Of a stretch of 8,167 nucleotides of DNA, positions 1 through 8,167 are shown piece after piece. The position numbers and the translations under genes were made by a program. The notes under the pieces were generated by a model. It was given only the letters and a program-made list of their open reading frames with translations. It did no database searches and had not been told where the DNA came from. Source of the DNA: Candidatus Rokuibacteriota bacterium (GTDB lineage Bacteria; Methylomirabilota; Methylomirabilia; Rokubacteriales; CSP1-6); the NCBI GenBank assembly GCA_016177555.1, contig JACOVB010000180.1, positions 1-8,167 of the forward strand, written 5' to 3'. The first letter of the stretch is position 1. Each line of letters opens with the position of its first letter.

Positions 1-647
1 GCCGCCGGGCTCGGTGCCGGGACGGGCTCTGCCGCGGGCCGGGCGAGGCCGCGCGCGCTGGGATCGCGGAGGTACGCGGCGATGGCCGCGTCGTACTGGG
101 CCGTCCGTCTGAACGCCTCGTGGGCGAGCCTGTACCGGGTCTCCGCAGAGAGCATGCCGTCGTTGCGCCGGATCTCCTCGAGCACGGGGGTGTACTGCGA
201 GGGATCGGTCACCACGCCGACGCTCTCATGGTTCTTGGCGGCCCCGCGGATCATGCTCGGCCCGCCGATGTCGATGTTCTCGACCGCCTCCGCGAGGGTG
301 ACGTCCGGGTGGGCCACCGTCTTCTCGAAGGGGTAGAGCGCAACCACCACGAGGTCGATGGGACGGATCTGCTGCGCCGCCAGCGCCGCCATGTGGGCAG
401 ACGACTGCCGCCGCGCCAGGATGCCTCCGTGGACCTTCGGGTGCAGTGTCTTGACCCGCCCGTCGAGCATCTCGGGGAACCCCGTGACCTCCGCCACATC
501 CACCACCGGGATCCCGGCGCCCCGCAGCAGCGCGGCCGTGCCGCCGGTGGAGAGGATCTCCACGCCGAGAGCGGCGAGCCCCCGGCCGAGATCCACGACG
601 CCCGTCTTGTCATGCACGCTGATCAGCGCGCGCTGTACTCGACTCAT
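1..647 (-). CDS. purH: Bifunctional AICAR formyltransferase / IMP cyclohydrolase, N-terminal part (cut by window edge)
   Basis: PurH catalyses the last two steps of IMP synthesis in the cytoplasm: formylation of AICAR and ring closure of FAICAR. The 215 visible residues hold the MGS-like IMP cyclohydrolase domain. They open with [16 protein letters not shown], then [16 protein letters not shown] (33-48), [16 protein letters not shown] (62-77, with the conserved Lys66), ALYPFEKT (103-110) and [17 protein letters not shown] (124-140). The formyltransferase domain would follow beyond the left edge; the family is usually about 510-530 residues. The ATG at 647-645 overlaps the purN stop as ATGA, and a GGAGG lies four bases upstream (652-656), so the start is well supported and coupled to purN. 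Residues 196-215 form an Ala/Pro-rich stretch where the interdomain linker is expected, which looks longer than usual. Identification is firm; the C-terminal half cannot be judged. Confidence 0.96.
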   Translation of the reverse strand, partial: MSRVQRALISVHDKTGVVDLGRGLAALGVEILSTGGTAALLRGAGIPVVDVAEVTGFPEMLDGRVKTLHPKVHGGILARRQSSAHMAALAAQQIRPIDLVVVALYPFEKTVAHPDVTLAEAVENIDIGGPSMIRGAAKNHESVGVVTDPSQYTPVLEEIRRNDGMLSAETRYRLAHEAFRRTAQYDAAIAAYLRDPSARGLARPAAEPVPAPSPA

Positions 648-1270
648 GGCTCCTCCAGGATGCGAACGCGGCGGTCTTCGAGCCGGAGCCGCCCCTCGGC
701 GAAGAGGCGGATGGCCTCGGGATAGATCCGGTGCTCCTCGGCCAGGATCCGGTCGGACAGGGTCGCCTCGGTGTCGTCCTGCCGCACGGACACGGCGGCC
801 TGCAGCACGATGGGCCCTGTGTCCACACCCTCGTCCACGAAATGGACGGTCGCCCCCGCGATGCGCACACCGTGCTCGAGCGCCTGGCGCTGGGCGTGGA
901 GCCCGGGGAAGGCGGGGAGAAGGGCGGGGTGGATGTTGAGCAGGCGCCCCTCGAAGTGGCGGACGAACACGGGGCCCAGGATGCGCATGTAGCCGGCAAG
1001 GCAGACGAGCCCCACGCGACGCTCCTCCAGGAGAGCGATGAGCGCTCTGTCGTAACCCTCGCGGCCGGGATGCGGCGTCGGGTCGAGGACGAGCGCCTCG
1101 ACGCCATGGTCCCGTGCGATGTCCAGCGCCCCCGCCCCCGAGCGGTCCGAGAGCACCACGACGACCTCGGCGCGAATGCGCCCCGCCGCGACCCCCGAGA
1201 GGATGGCGCGCAGGTTGGAGCCGCGGCCCGAGGCCAGCACGCCGACGCGCAGGCGGGGGGCGTCAGACAT
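644..1270 (-). CDS. purN: Phosphoribosylglycinamide formyltransferase (GAR transformylase)
   Basis: PurN transfers a formyl group from 10-formyl-tetrahydrofolate to GAR, giving FGAR, the third step of the pathway. The protein is 208 residues, normal for the family. Visible motifs are [14 protein letters not shown] (11-24, phosphate-binding loop), GYMRILGP (93-100, folate site), [12 protein letters not shown] (112-123, with the catalytic Asn112 and His114) and [15 protein letters not shown] (143-157, with catalytic Asp150). A longer reading frame continues upstream, but the ATG at 1270 is where family similarity begins and is the natural choice. It overlaps the end of the purM remnant by 8 nt, and its own stop overlaps the purH start by 4 nt. 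There is no strong Shine-Dalgarno before the ATG, so translation probably depends on ribosomes finishing the upstream purM frame. All catalytic residues are present, so the gene appears functional. Confidence 0.96.
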   Translation of the reverse strand: MSDAPRLRVGVLASGRGSNLRAILSGVAAGRIRAEVVVVLSDRSGAGALDIARDHGVEALVLDPTPHPGREGYDRALIALLEERRVGLVCLAGYMRILGPVFVRHFEGRLLNIHPALLPAFPGLHAQRQALEHGVRIAGATVHFVDEGVDTGPIVLQAAVSVRQDDTEATLSDRILAEEHRIYPEAIRLFAEGRLRLEDRRVRILEEP

Positions 1271-1550
1271 ACTCGACCCCGCATGCCCCGGCGCGGATCT
1301 CCCCCAGCTCGAAGACCTGCTCCCCCGCCGCTCGCAGGGGCGCGGCGGCCGGCGCGGCATCGCGCGGGCGTACCGCGAGGCAGAAGGCCGCGAAGGCGCC
1401 GACCCCACCCAGGACCTCGGGCCGATGGGGGGACGCGGCCAGCCGGGCGATGCGCCGTACCGCCTCGTCGCCGGCGGTGATGTCCACACCGGCCGCCCGG
1501 TACGTGAGGGGATCTGGACTCAGGAGCCTACCCTCGAGCGTCGGGCGCAC
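1263..1550 (-). pseudogene. purM: Internally deleted AIR synthetase: PurM N-terminus fused in frame to PurM C-terminus
   Basis: Intact PurM (about 340-350 residues) is the ATP-dependent AIR synthetase that closes the imidazole ring of FGAM. Only 95 codons are present. Residues 15-55 match the family N-terminus ([17 protein letters not shown], then RRPEVLGG-like [12 protein letters not shown]). Residues 56-95 match the extreme C-terminus ([19 protein letters not shown], ending GVEYV). About 250 middle residues are absent, including the GTDGVGTK loop, the NDIL segment and the AEMPG motif, so it cannot be an active AIR synthetase. The join lies near 1383-1397, where GCCTTC occurs twice with a 9-nt offset. 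The frame is open throughout and keeps the 8-nt overlap with purN. The GTG at 1550 has no Shine-Dalgarno. A CTG at 1523, seven bases after a GAGGG (1531-1535), would give a more PurM-like start, but CTG starts are rare. The family assignment is strong. Whether the deletion is biological or an assembly error cannot be told from here. Confidence 0.85.
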
Positions 1551-1568
1551 GAGCGCCGCGACGGCGTA

Positions 1569-2985
1569 TCATGCTTCGAACAGCTGGAGCTGGGACCGGT
1601 CGGGAGACTCGAAGCCCACCTTGTACTGTCCGGTGAAGCAGGCGTGGCAGAAGTGGTGGGGGTCATTCCCCGTGGCCTTGAGCATCCCGTCGAGCGAGAG
1701 GTAGCCCAGGGAGTCGGCGCCGAGATAGCGCTGGATCTCCCCCACGTCGTGGCTCGCGCCGATCAGCTCCTTCCGCGTCGGCGTGTCGATGCCGTAGTAG
1801 CACGGCCACTTGATGGGCGGCGAGGAGATGCGCACGTGCACTTCCCGCGCGCCGGCCGCCCGGATCATCTTCACGATCTTCCGGCTGGTCGTCCCGCGGA
1901 CGATGGAGTCGTCCACCACGACCACGCGCCGGCCAGCGAGGACCTCGCGGTTGGGATTGAGCTTCACCTTCACCCCGAAATGCCGGATGCCGTGGCTCGG
2001 CTCGATGAAGGTCCGCCCCACGTAGTGGTTCCGGACGAGCCCGATGTCGTAGGGCAGCCCCGCCTCCTCGGCGTAGCCGAGCGCCGCGCCCACGCCCGAG
2101 TCGGGCACCGGGATCACCAGGTCGGCCTGCACCACCGGAGACTCGCGCGCGAGCTGGTGGCCCAGCGCCTTGCGAACCACGTGCACGTTGCGCCCCCAGA
2201 GCATCGAGTCGGGACGCGCGAAGTAGACGTACTCGAACACGCAGGCGAGTCGCTCCTGGGGCCGGAAGGGGTGGTAGCTCGTGAGCCCGCTCTCGTCGAT
2301 CACGAGGATCTCGCCGGGCTCGATATCGCGCACGAACGTGGCTTCCATCAGATCGAGCGCGCAGGTCTCCGACGCGACCACCCACGCCTCCCCCAGCCGT
2401 CCCAGCGAGAGCGGCCGGAAGCCGGAGGGATCGCGCACGGCAACGATGGAGGAGCGCGTGAGGAGCAGGAGGCTGTAGGCGCCCCGGACCTGCGAGAGCG
2501 CGTGCGCGAGCTGCTCCACGAGCCCCGGGCCCTCGGCGCGGGCCAGGAGGTGGAGGATCACCTCCGTGTCGGAGGAGGACTGGAAGACGGCGCCGGCTTC
2601 CTGCAGCTGCCGCCGCAGCTCCTGGGCGTTGACCAGATTGCCGTTGTGGCCGATGGCCACCGGCCCGTGCACCGTCTTGGCGCTGATGGGCTGGGCGTTC
2701 CGGAGGTTGGAGCTGCCCGCCGTGGAGTAGCGGACATGGCCGAGGGCGCGGCTGCCAGGCAGGCGCTTGAGCCGCTCGCGGCTGAAGACGTCCGCGACCC
2801 ACCCCATGGCCTTCTCGACGTGGAAGTGGTCGCCGTCGGTGGCCGCGATCCCGGCCGACTCCTGGCCGCGGTGCTGGAGCGCGTACAGCCCGAGGTAGGT
2901 GACGTTGGACGCCTCGGGGTGATTCCAGATGCCGAAGAGCCCGCACTCGTCGTGGAACTTGTCGTCGGTCGGGAGCCGCGTCCGC

Positions 2986-3005
<20 letters not shown>
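1569..3005 (-). CDS. purF: Amidophosphoribosyltransferase (glutamine PRPP amidotransferase), Fe-S type
   Basis: PurF carries out the committed step, converting PRPP and glutamine to phosphoribosylamine; in known systems it is feedback-inhibited by purine nucleotides. The protein has 478 residues. It begins with a 20-residue propeptide before Cys21 (ECGLFGIW), the expected N-terminal nucleophile after cleavage. The class II glutaminase domain follows, with [11 protein letters not shown] (43-53), [18 protein letters not shown] (89-106), GHNGNLVN (119-126) and [13 protein letters not shown] (144-156). The phosphoribosyltransferase domain carries the PRPP loop [13 protein letters not shown] (361-373). 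Four cysteines at 255 ([14 protein letters not shown]), 402 (PCYYGID), 453 and 456 (FCHACFTG) match the [4Fe-4S] ligands of the Bacillus-type enzyme, so oxygen sensitivity is likely. The TTG at 3005 is chosen because a GGAGG sits seven bases upstream; the ATG at 2996 would be 16 bases away. The gene overlaps the end of purL by 20 nt. Confidence 0.96.
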
Positions 3006-5211
<2,206 letters not shown>

Positions 5212-5238
5212 CCCGGCCCCACTCCATCGCCGTGTCTC

Positions 5239-5952
5239 TTACCGCTTGAGGAAGCTGCCGTCCTCGACGAGGCTGCCGAGGAGCGAGTGGAAGATGAGCA
5301 GGCCGTCCGTGCCCCCCATGGCGTTCTCGGCAGCCCGCTCCGGGTGGGGCATCATGCCCAGCACGGTGCCGTCCTCGTTCACCAGGCCCGCGATGTGGTC
5401 CAGCGAGCCGTTCGGATTGGCCTCCTTCGCGAGCCGCCCATCCTCCGTGCAGTACCGGAACACGATCTGGTTCTTGTCCTTGAGGGCCCGGAGCGTCTCC
5501 CAGTCGGCGTAGAATTTCCCCTCACCGTGAGAGATGGGCATCCGGAGAACCTGCCCCGGCCTGAGGGCGCGCGTGAACGGGGTCTCCGCATTCTCGACTC
5601 TCAGGTAGGTGGACTGGCAGCGATACTGCAGACACTCGTTGCGCATCAGCGCGCCGGGAAGGAGCTTGGCCTCGCAGAGGATCTGAAAGCCGTTGCAGGA
5701 GCCGAGCACGACACCGCCCCGGGCGACGAAATCCGGGAGCGCCTCGACCACGGGCGACCGGCCAGCCACGGCGCCGGCGCGGAGGTAGTCGCCGTAGGAG
5801 AACCCGCCCGGGAGCACCAGGCAGTCGAAATCGGCCAGGTTCGTCTCCCGGTGCCAGACGTAGCTGACCGGCTGGTGGAGCACCTCGCTGATGACGTAGT
5901 GGAAGTCGCAATCGCTCCAGGTCCCGGGGAACACGACCACGCCGAATTTCAT
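5239..5952 (-). CDS. purQ: FGAM synthase, glutamine amidotransferase subunit
   Basis: PurQ hydrolyses glutamine and passes ammonia to PurL for FGAM formation. It is a class I (Triad) glutaminase of 237 residues. The nucleophile is Cys86 in VLGSCNGFQIL (82-92), and the other triad residues are His203 and Glu205 in GMMPHPERA (199-207). LPGGFSYGDYLRAGA (47-61), SHGEGKFY (141-148) and NGSLDHIAGLVNEDG (181-195) are also typical. The N-terminus reads MKFGVVVFPGTWSDCD, with a slightly longer loop (GTWSDCD) than the GSNCD of Bacillus. The ATG at 5952 has a strong AGGAGGAG upstream (5964-5971, about 11-13 bases away). The 82-nt leader before it is the widest gap in the cluster and carries a possible internal promoter, so purQ may head a sub-operon purQ-L-F-M-N-H. 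The stop is TAA. Confidence 0.96.
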   Translation of the reverse strand: MKFGVVVFPGTWSDCDFHYVISEVLHQPVSYVWHRETNLADFDCLVLPGGFSYGDYLRAGAVAGRSPVVEALPDFVARGGVVLGSCNGFQILCEAKLLPGALMRNECLQYRCQSTYLRVENAETPFTRALRPGQVLRMPISHGEGKFYADWETLRALKDKNQIVFRYCTEDGRLAKEANPNGSLDHIAGLVNEDGTVLGMMPHPERAAENAMGGTDGLLIFHSLLGSLVEDGSFLKR

Positions 5953-5953
5953 G

Positions 5954-5998
5954 GGGCTAGAGGCTCCTCCTTTTGTCGCGACACGTTCAGTCTAGCCC
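5954..5998. repeat. 8-bp inverted repeat GGGCTAGA / TCTAGCCC flanking the purQ ribosome-binding site
   Basis: The two arms at 5954-5961 and 5991-5998 are perfect reverse complements, separated by 29 nt. One arm overlaps the -10-like element and the other lies just before the purQ ATG. The Shine-Dalgarno and the TGTCGCGACA palindrome fall in the loop. On a read-through transcript from purB this could fold into a stem-loop around the ribosome-binding site. On DNA the arms could be a spaced pair of half-sites. Function is unknown. Confidence 0.4.
5974..5983. promoter_or_regulatory. 10-bp perfect palindrome TGTCGCGACA, possible operator
   Basis: TGTCGCGACA is its own reverse complement. It sits immediately before the purQ Shine-Dalgarno and covers the predicted transcription start of the candidate promoter at 5989-6017. 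A bound repressor here would block initiation. I do not recognise it as the PurR box of Bacillus or of E. coli. Roughly one such palindrome in a gap this size would occur by chance about 8% of the time, so the evidence is suggestive only. Confidence 0.35.
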
Positions 5999-6017
5999 GC
6001 GCCCCCCGTTCTGGCAA
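5989..6017 (-). promoter_or_regulatory. Candidate sigma-70-type promoter before purQ
   Basis: Read on the minus strand, a -35-like TTGCCA (6012-6017) and a -10-like TAGACT (5989-5994) are separated by exactly 17 bases. They lie in the only sizeable non-coding gap of the cluster. Start of transcription would fall near 5982, leaving a leader of about 30 nt with the purQ Shine-Dalgarno. The -35 matches consensus at five of six positions and the -10 at four of six. This is an inference from pattern and position. Confidence 0.4.
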
Positions 6018-6034
6018 GGCCGAACGGTCCGACA

Positions 6035-6283
6035 TCAGCTCCCGGGCAGGCTCTCCACCGTGAAGTCCTCGATGATGGGGTTGGCCAGGAGCCGGGCGCA
6101 CATCTCGTCGATCCGCTGCCGCGCCGCCGCGGCATCCAGCCCGTCCAGTTCCAGCTCGATCACCTTCCCGATCCGGATATCACGTACCTCGGTGAAACCG
6201 AGCCCGGCCAGGGCCCGCTTCACGGAGGCGCCCTGGACGTCCAGGATCCCCGGCTTGAGCCGCACGAGCACCCTCGCCTTCAT
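6035..6283 (-). CDS. purS: FGAM synthase accessory subunit PurS
   Basis: PurS is a small subunit that bridges PurQ and PurL in the split FGAM synthase complex and helps ammonia transfer. The product is 82 residues, the usual size. It has the family pattern: an opening beta strand ARVLVRLKPGILDVQGASVKRAL (residues 3-25), then GFTEVRDIRIGKVIELELDG (residues 29-48), and a helix ending in MCARLLANPIIEDFTVE (61-77). The ATG at 6283 follows a GGGGGAG with a short spacing, and it overlaps the stop of the 17-codon frame upstream (TGA at 6282-6280). An 82-nt gap separates it from purQ. Its presence next to purQ and a short purL confirms the three-subunit type of FGAM synthase. Confidence 0.94.
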   Translation of the reverse strand: MKARVLVRLKPGILDVQGASVKRALAGLGFTEVRDIRIGKVIELELDGLDAAAARQRIDEMCARLLANPIIEDFTVESLPGS

Positions 6284-6333
6284 GCGGCTCCCCCGATTGT
6301 CCGGGCCCCCTCGATCTGCGCGCGCTTCTCCAT
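6280..6333 (-). pseudogene. 17-codon frame, possible remnant of an internally deleted purC
   Basis: Between purB and purS, where purC lies in Bacillus-type purine operons, there is an ATG (6333) 13 bases after the purB stop. It is preceded by AGAGG at nine bases. It encodes MEKRAQIEGARTIGGAA, and its TGA overlaps the purS ATG. The first residues resemble the start of small-type SAICAR synthetases (M-E-K-R..., then YEGKAK). The rest could be an unrelated C-terminal tail of the same gene. The interpretation is that purC lost nearly all of its body in frame while keeping its start and its stop-start junction with purS. The similarity is only about seven residues, so a chance short frame or a natural leader peptide is also possible. 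Confidence 0.38.
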
Positions 6334-6351
6334 GGTGAGTGGCCTCTCACC
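6334..6351 (-). repeat. Near-perfect 18-bp palindrome / hairpin at the purB stop
   Basis: GGTGAGAGGCCACTCACC on the minus strand is palindromic at all but one symmetric pair. As RNA it can form a six-pair stem with a six-base loop. It contains the purB TGA and the AGAGG that would serve the following ATG at 6333. No U-run follows, so it is not a canonical intrinsic terminator. It might modulate read-through or translation of the next frame. Confidence 0.45.
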
Positions 6352-7642
6352 CAAGCCCCAGGCGCTTGTAGATGGCGTCCACGTTCCTCACGTACCAGGC
6401 GGCGTCGAAGCAGGCGTCGAGGTCTGCCGGGCTGAGCCGCGCCATGACCTCCCCATCGGCCGCGAGCAGGTCACGGAAGGCGGTGCGCTCCTGCCACGCG
6501 CGCATCGCGTTGCGCTGGACCATCTCGTAGGCCCGCTGGCGCGGCAGCCCCTTGTCCGTCAGCAAGAGGAGCACCCGCTGGGAGAACATGAGGCCGTAGC
6601 TCCGCTCCATGTTCTCGCGCATCTGCGCGGGCGACACCCGCAGCCCCTCGATGACGCGCGTCATCTGGTGCAGCATGTAGTCCACCAGGAGCGTGGAGTC
6701 CGGCAGGATCACCCGCTCCACGGACGAGTGGCTGATGTCCCGCTCGTGCCAGAGCGCCACGTTCTCCAGCGCCGCGTGCGCGTTGGCCCGGACCAGCCGC
6801 GCCAGGCCGCACACCTGCTCGCAGGACACCGGGTTGCGCTTGTGGGGCATGGCACTCGAGCCCTTCTGCCCCTCGCTGAACGGCTCCTCCGCCTCGAGCA
6901 CCTCGGTGCGCTGGAGCGACCGGATCTCGAGCGCCACCTTCTCGAGGGAGGCGGCGATGATCGCCAGGGTCGCGCAGAGCTCGGCGTGGCGGTCGCGCTG
7001 AAGCACCTGGGTGGAGATCGGCGCCGGCTCGAGCCCGAGGAGCTGGCAGACCTCCTCTTCCACGTCGGGAGCGACGTGGGCGAAGGTTCCGACGGCGCCC
7101 GAGATCTTGCCCACCCGCACGGCCTCCCGGGCGCGGCGCAGCCGCTCCAGGTTCCGCCCGGCCTCGGCGTGCCACCCCGCCGGCTTGAGCCCGAAGATCA
7201 TGGGCTCGGCGTGGATCCCGTGGGTGCGGCCCACGCAGAGGGTGTCCTTGTGCCGCACCGCGAGCCCCCCGGCGGCGCGACGGAAACGCTCGAGCCCCGC
7301 CAGCAGGAGCTCGCACGCCTGCTGGAGCTGGAGCGCCTGGGCCGTGTCCACCACGTCGGAGGAGGTGAGGCCGAGGTGAACGTAGCGGGAGTCGGCGCCG
7401 ATGGCCTCTTCCAGGTTGGTGAGGAACGCGATGATGTCGTGACGCGTCGTCACTTCGATCTCGTCGATTCGCTGGGGGTTGACCGTGGCTCGCGCCTTGA
7501 TCCGCCCCAGCGCCTCGGGCGGGATGAGCCCCCGCCGCCCGTAGGCCTCGCACACGGCCAGCTCGACGCGCAGCCAGGCCCCGTACTTCGCCTCCTGGGT
7601 CCAGAGGCCCGCCATCTCGGGGCGGCTGTAGCGCTCGATCAT
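6347..7642 (-). CDS. purB: Adenylosuccinate lyase
   Basis: PurB acts twice in purine synthesis: it splits SAICAR to AICAR and adenylosuccinate to AMP, releasing fumarate each time. The 431-residue protein has the length of the Bacillus/Thermotoga form and belongs to the fumarase/aspartase superfamily. Visible motifs are TTRHDIIAFL (65-74, with His68), LGLTSSDVVDTA (90-101), GRTHGIHAEP (138-147, catalytic-site His141) and the superfamily signature GSSAMPHKRNP (261-271) carrying the catalytic serine. The C-terminal helical domain follows (ERDISHSSVERVILPDS, 300-316). The ATG at 7642 is one base after the stop of the upstream peptidase gene, with only a weak ribosome-binding site, so coupled translation is likely. 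The gene seems intact, though the enzyme that makes its SAICAR substrate is missing from the neighbouring slot. Confidence 0.96.
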   Translation of the reverse strand: MIERYSRPEMAGLWTQEAKYGAWLRVELAVCEAYGRRGLIPPEALGRIKARATVNPQRIDEIEVTTRHDIIAFLTNLEEAIGADSRYVHLGLTSSDVVDTAQALQLQQACELLLAGLERFRRAAGGLAVRHKDTLCVGRTHGIHAEPMIFGLKPAGWHAEAGRNLERLRRAREAVRVGKISGAVGTFAHVAPDVEEEVCQLLGLEPAPISTQVLQRDRHAELCATLAIIAASLEKVALEIRSLQRTEVLEAEEPFSEGQKGSSAMPHKRNPVSCEQVCGLARLVRANAHAALENVALWHERDISHSSVERVILPDSTLLVDYMLHQMTRVIEGLRVSPAQMRENMERSYGLMFSQRVLLLLTDKGLPRQRAYEMVQRNAMRAWQERTAFRDLLAADGEVMARLSPADLDACFDAAWYVRNVDAIYKRLGLG

Positions 7643-7643
7643 C

Positions 7644-8167
7644 CTACCGGAGGGTGAGGTCGCGGGGGAGGCTGTGCCGATCCACGGGCCCGAGGGCCAG
7701 CAGGCAAAGCTGCTCGTCGTCGAGCACCCGGTGGATGAGAGCCTCGATCTCCTCGAGCCGGACGGCGTCGATGGCGGCGAGCATCTCGTCCACCGACAGG
7801 AAGGAGCCGAAGCGGAGCTCCTGCTTCGCCAGGCGGTTCATGCGGCTCGAGGTCGACTCCAGCGACAGGATGAGGTTGCCCTTGAGGTGATCCTTGGCGC
7901 GGCGGAGCTCCTCGGCCGTGACCCCGTCCTTCTTGATCGCGCGCAGCTCCTTCATGAGCGCCTCGATCACCTTGCCGAAGTTGGGCGCGTCGGTGCCCGC
8001 GTAGACGTAGAGGACTCCGGCGTCGTGGAACGCCTGCGTCCCGGAGTGCACGGAGTAGACGAGGGCCTGGCGCTCGCGGACTTCCTGGAACAACCGGGAC
8101 GACATGCTGCCCCCGATGATGTCGTTCAGGAGATAGAGGGCGTAGCGCTCCGGCGCCCCGTCCGGGA
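7644..8167 (-). CDS. M16-family (insulinase/processing-peptidase-like) protein, C-terminal part (cut by window edge)
   Basis: About 173 C-terminal residues are visible and the gene continues past the right edge. The sequence matches the second domain of M16 zinc-peptidase-family proteins. It starts with ERYALYLLNDIIGGSMSSRLFQEVRE, then RQALVYSV, which is the Arg-Tyr pattern implicated in substrate binding in this family. It continues with GVTAEELRRAKDHLKGNLIL, LESTSSRMNRLAKQEL and the terminal LCLLALGPVD. The zinc-binding HxxEH motif belongs to the N-terminal domain, outside the window, so activity cannot be judged. The stop (TAG) is one base from the purB ATG, which places it in the same transcript. 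Its link to purine synthesis is not obvious, and it probably reflects shared transcription rather than shared function. Confidence 0.9.
   Translation of the reverse strand, partial: PDGAPERYALYLLNDIIGGSMSSRLFQEVRERQALVYSVHSGTQAFHDAGVLYVYAGTDAPNFGKVIEALMKELRAIKKDGVTAEELRRAKDHLKGNLILSLESTSSRMNRLAKQELRFGSFLSVDEMLAAIDAVRLEEIEALIHRVLDDEQLCLLALGPVDRHSLPRDLTLR

Noticed and set aside
1271..1489. N-terminal extension of purN to an upstream start at 1489
   Set aside because: The extra 73 residues are Arg/Pro/Ser-rich and are an out-of-frame reading of the purM remnant. PurN similarity begins at the ATG at 1270.
1528..1572. 14-codon frame starting at an ATGA overlap with the purF stop
   Set aside because: It is not in the frame of the purM remnant, ends quickly at TAG, and has no resemblance to a known leader. 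The overlap is probably fortuitous, although it could allow re-initiation.
6284..6351. Intrinsic terminator after purB
   Set aside because: The hairpin at 6334-6351 is not followed by a U-run on the transcribed strand, and purS follows closely.
6332..7657. Plus-strand open frame (441 codons) opposite purB
   Set aside because: It mirrors purB almost exactly and has a low-complexity composition typical of antisense frames in GC-rich DNA.

Overview
The window is a GC-rich stretch of bacterial chromosome. Every gene I can support lies on the minus strand, so transcription runs from the right edge to the left edge. It is a compact de novo purine (IMP) biosynthesis operon of the purB-purC-purS-purQ-purL-purF-purM-purN-purH type. 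The split FGAM synthase (PurS + PurQ + small PurL) and the Fe-S-type, propeptide-bearing PurF are of the Bacillus style rather than the gamma-proteobacterial style. High GC, the gene order and the general look of the proteins would fit an uncultured soil or subsurface lineage such as Rokubacteria/Methylomirabilota or a deltaproteobacterium-like group. That placement is a weak inference.

Layout from upstream (right) to downstream (left): the C-terminal half of an M16 zinc-peptidase-family protein (7644-8167, cut by the window edge); purB (6347-7642), one base after it; a 63-nt spacer holding a hairpin and a 17-codon reading frame that looks like a gutted purC; purS (6035-6283); an 82-nt spacer, the largest non-coding gap, with a candidate promoter and palindromes; purQ (5239-5952); purL (2986-5211); purF (1569-3005); a 95-codon frame that is the two ends of purM joined together (1263-1550); purN (644-1270); and the first 215 codons of purH (1-647, cut by the left edge). 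Most junctions are short or overlapping (ATGA-type for purN/purH, 8 nt for purM/purN, 20 nt for purL/purF), which indicates one translationally coupled transcript.

Together the intact genes cover PRPP amidation (PurF), GAR formylation (PurN), FGAM synthesis (PurS/Q/L), the adenylosuccinate lyase steps (PurB) and the last two steps (PurH). AIR synthetase (PurM) is present only as its first ~40 and last ~40 family residues, fused in frame. SAICAR synthetase (PurC), which normally sits between purB and purS, is reduced to at most a 17-codon remnant whose stop overlaps the purS start. Two pathway genes in one operon have thus apparently lost their interiors while keeping frame and junctions. This is the main oddity of the window. 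It is either a real pair of in-frame deletions, with the activities supplied elsewhere or lost, or an assembly artefact. No RNA genes, insertion sequences, CRISPR arrays or gene-free stretch longer than 300 bases were seen.
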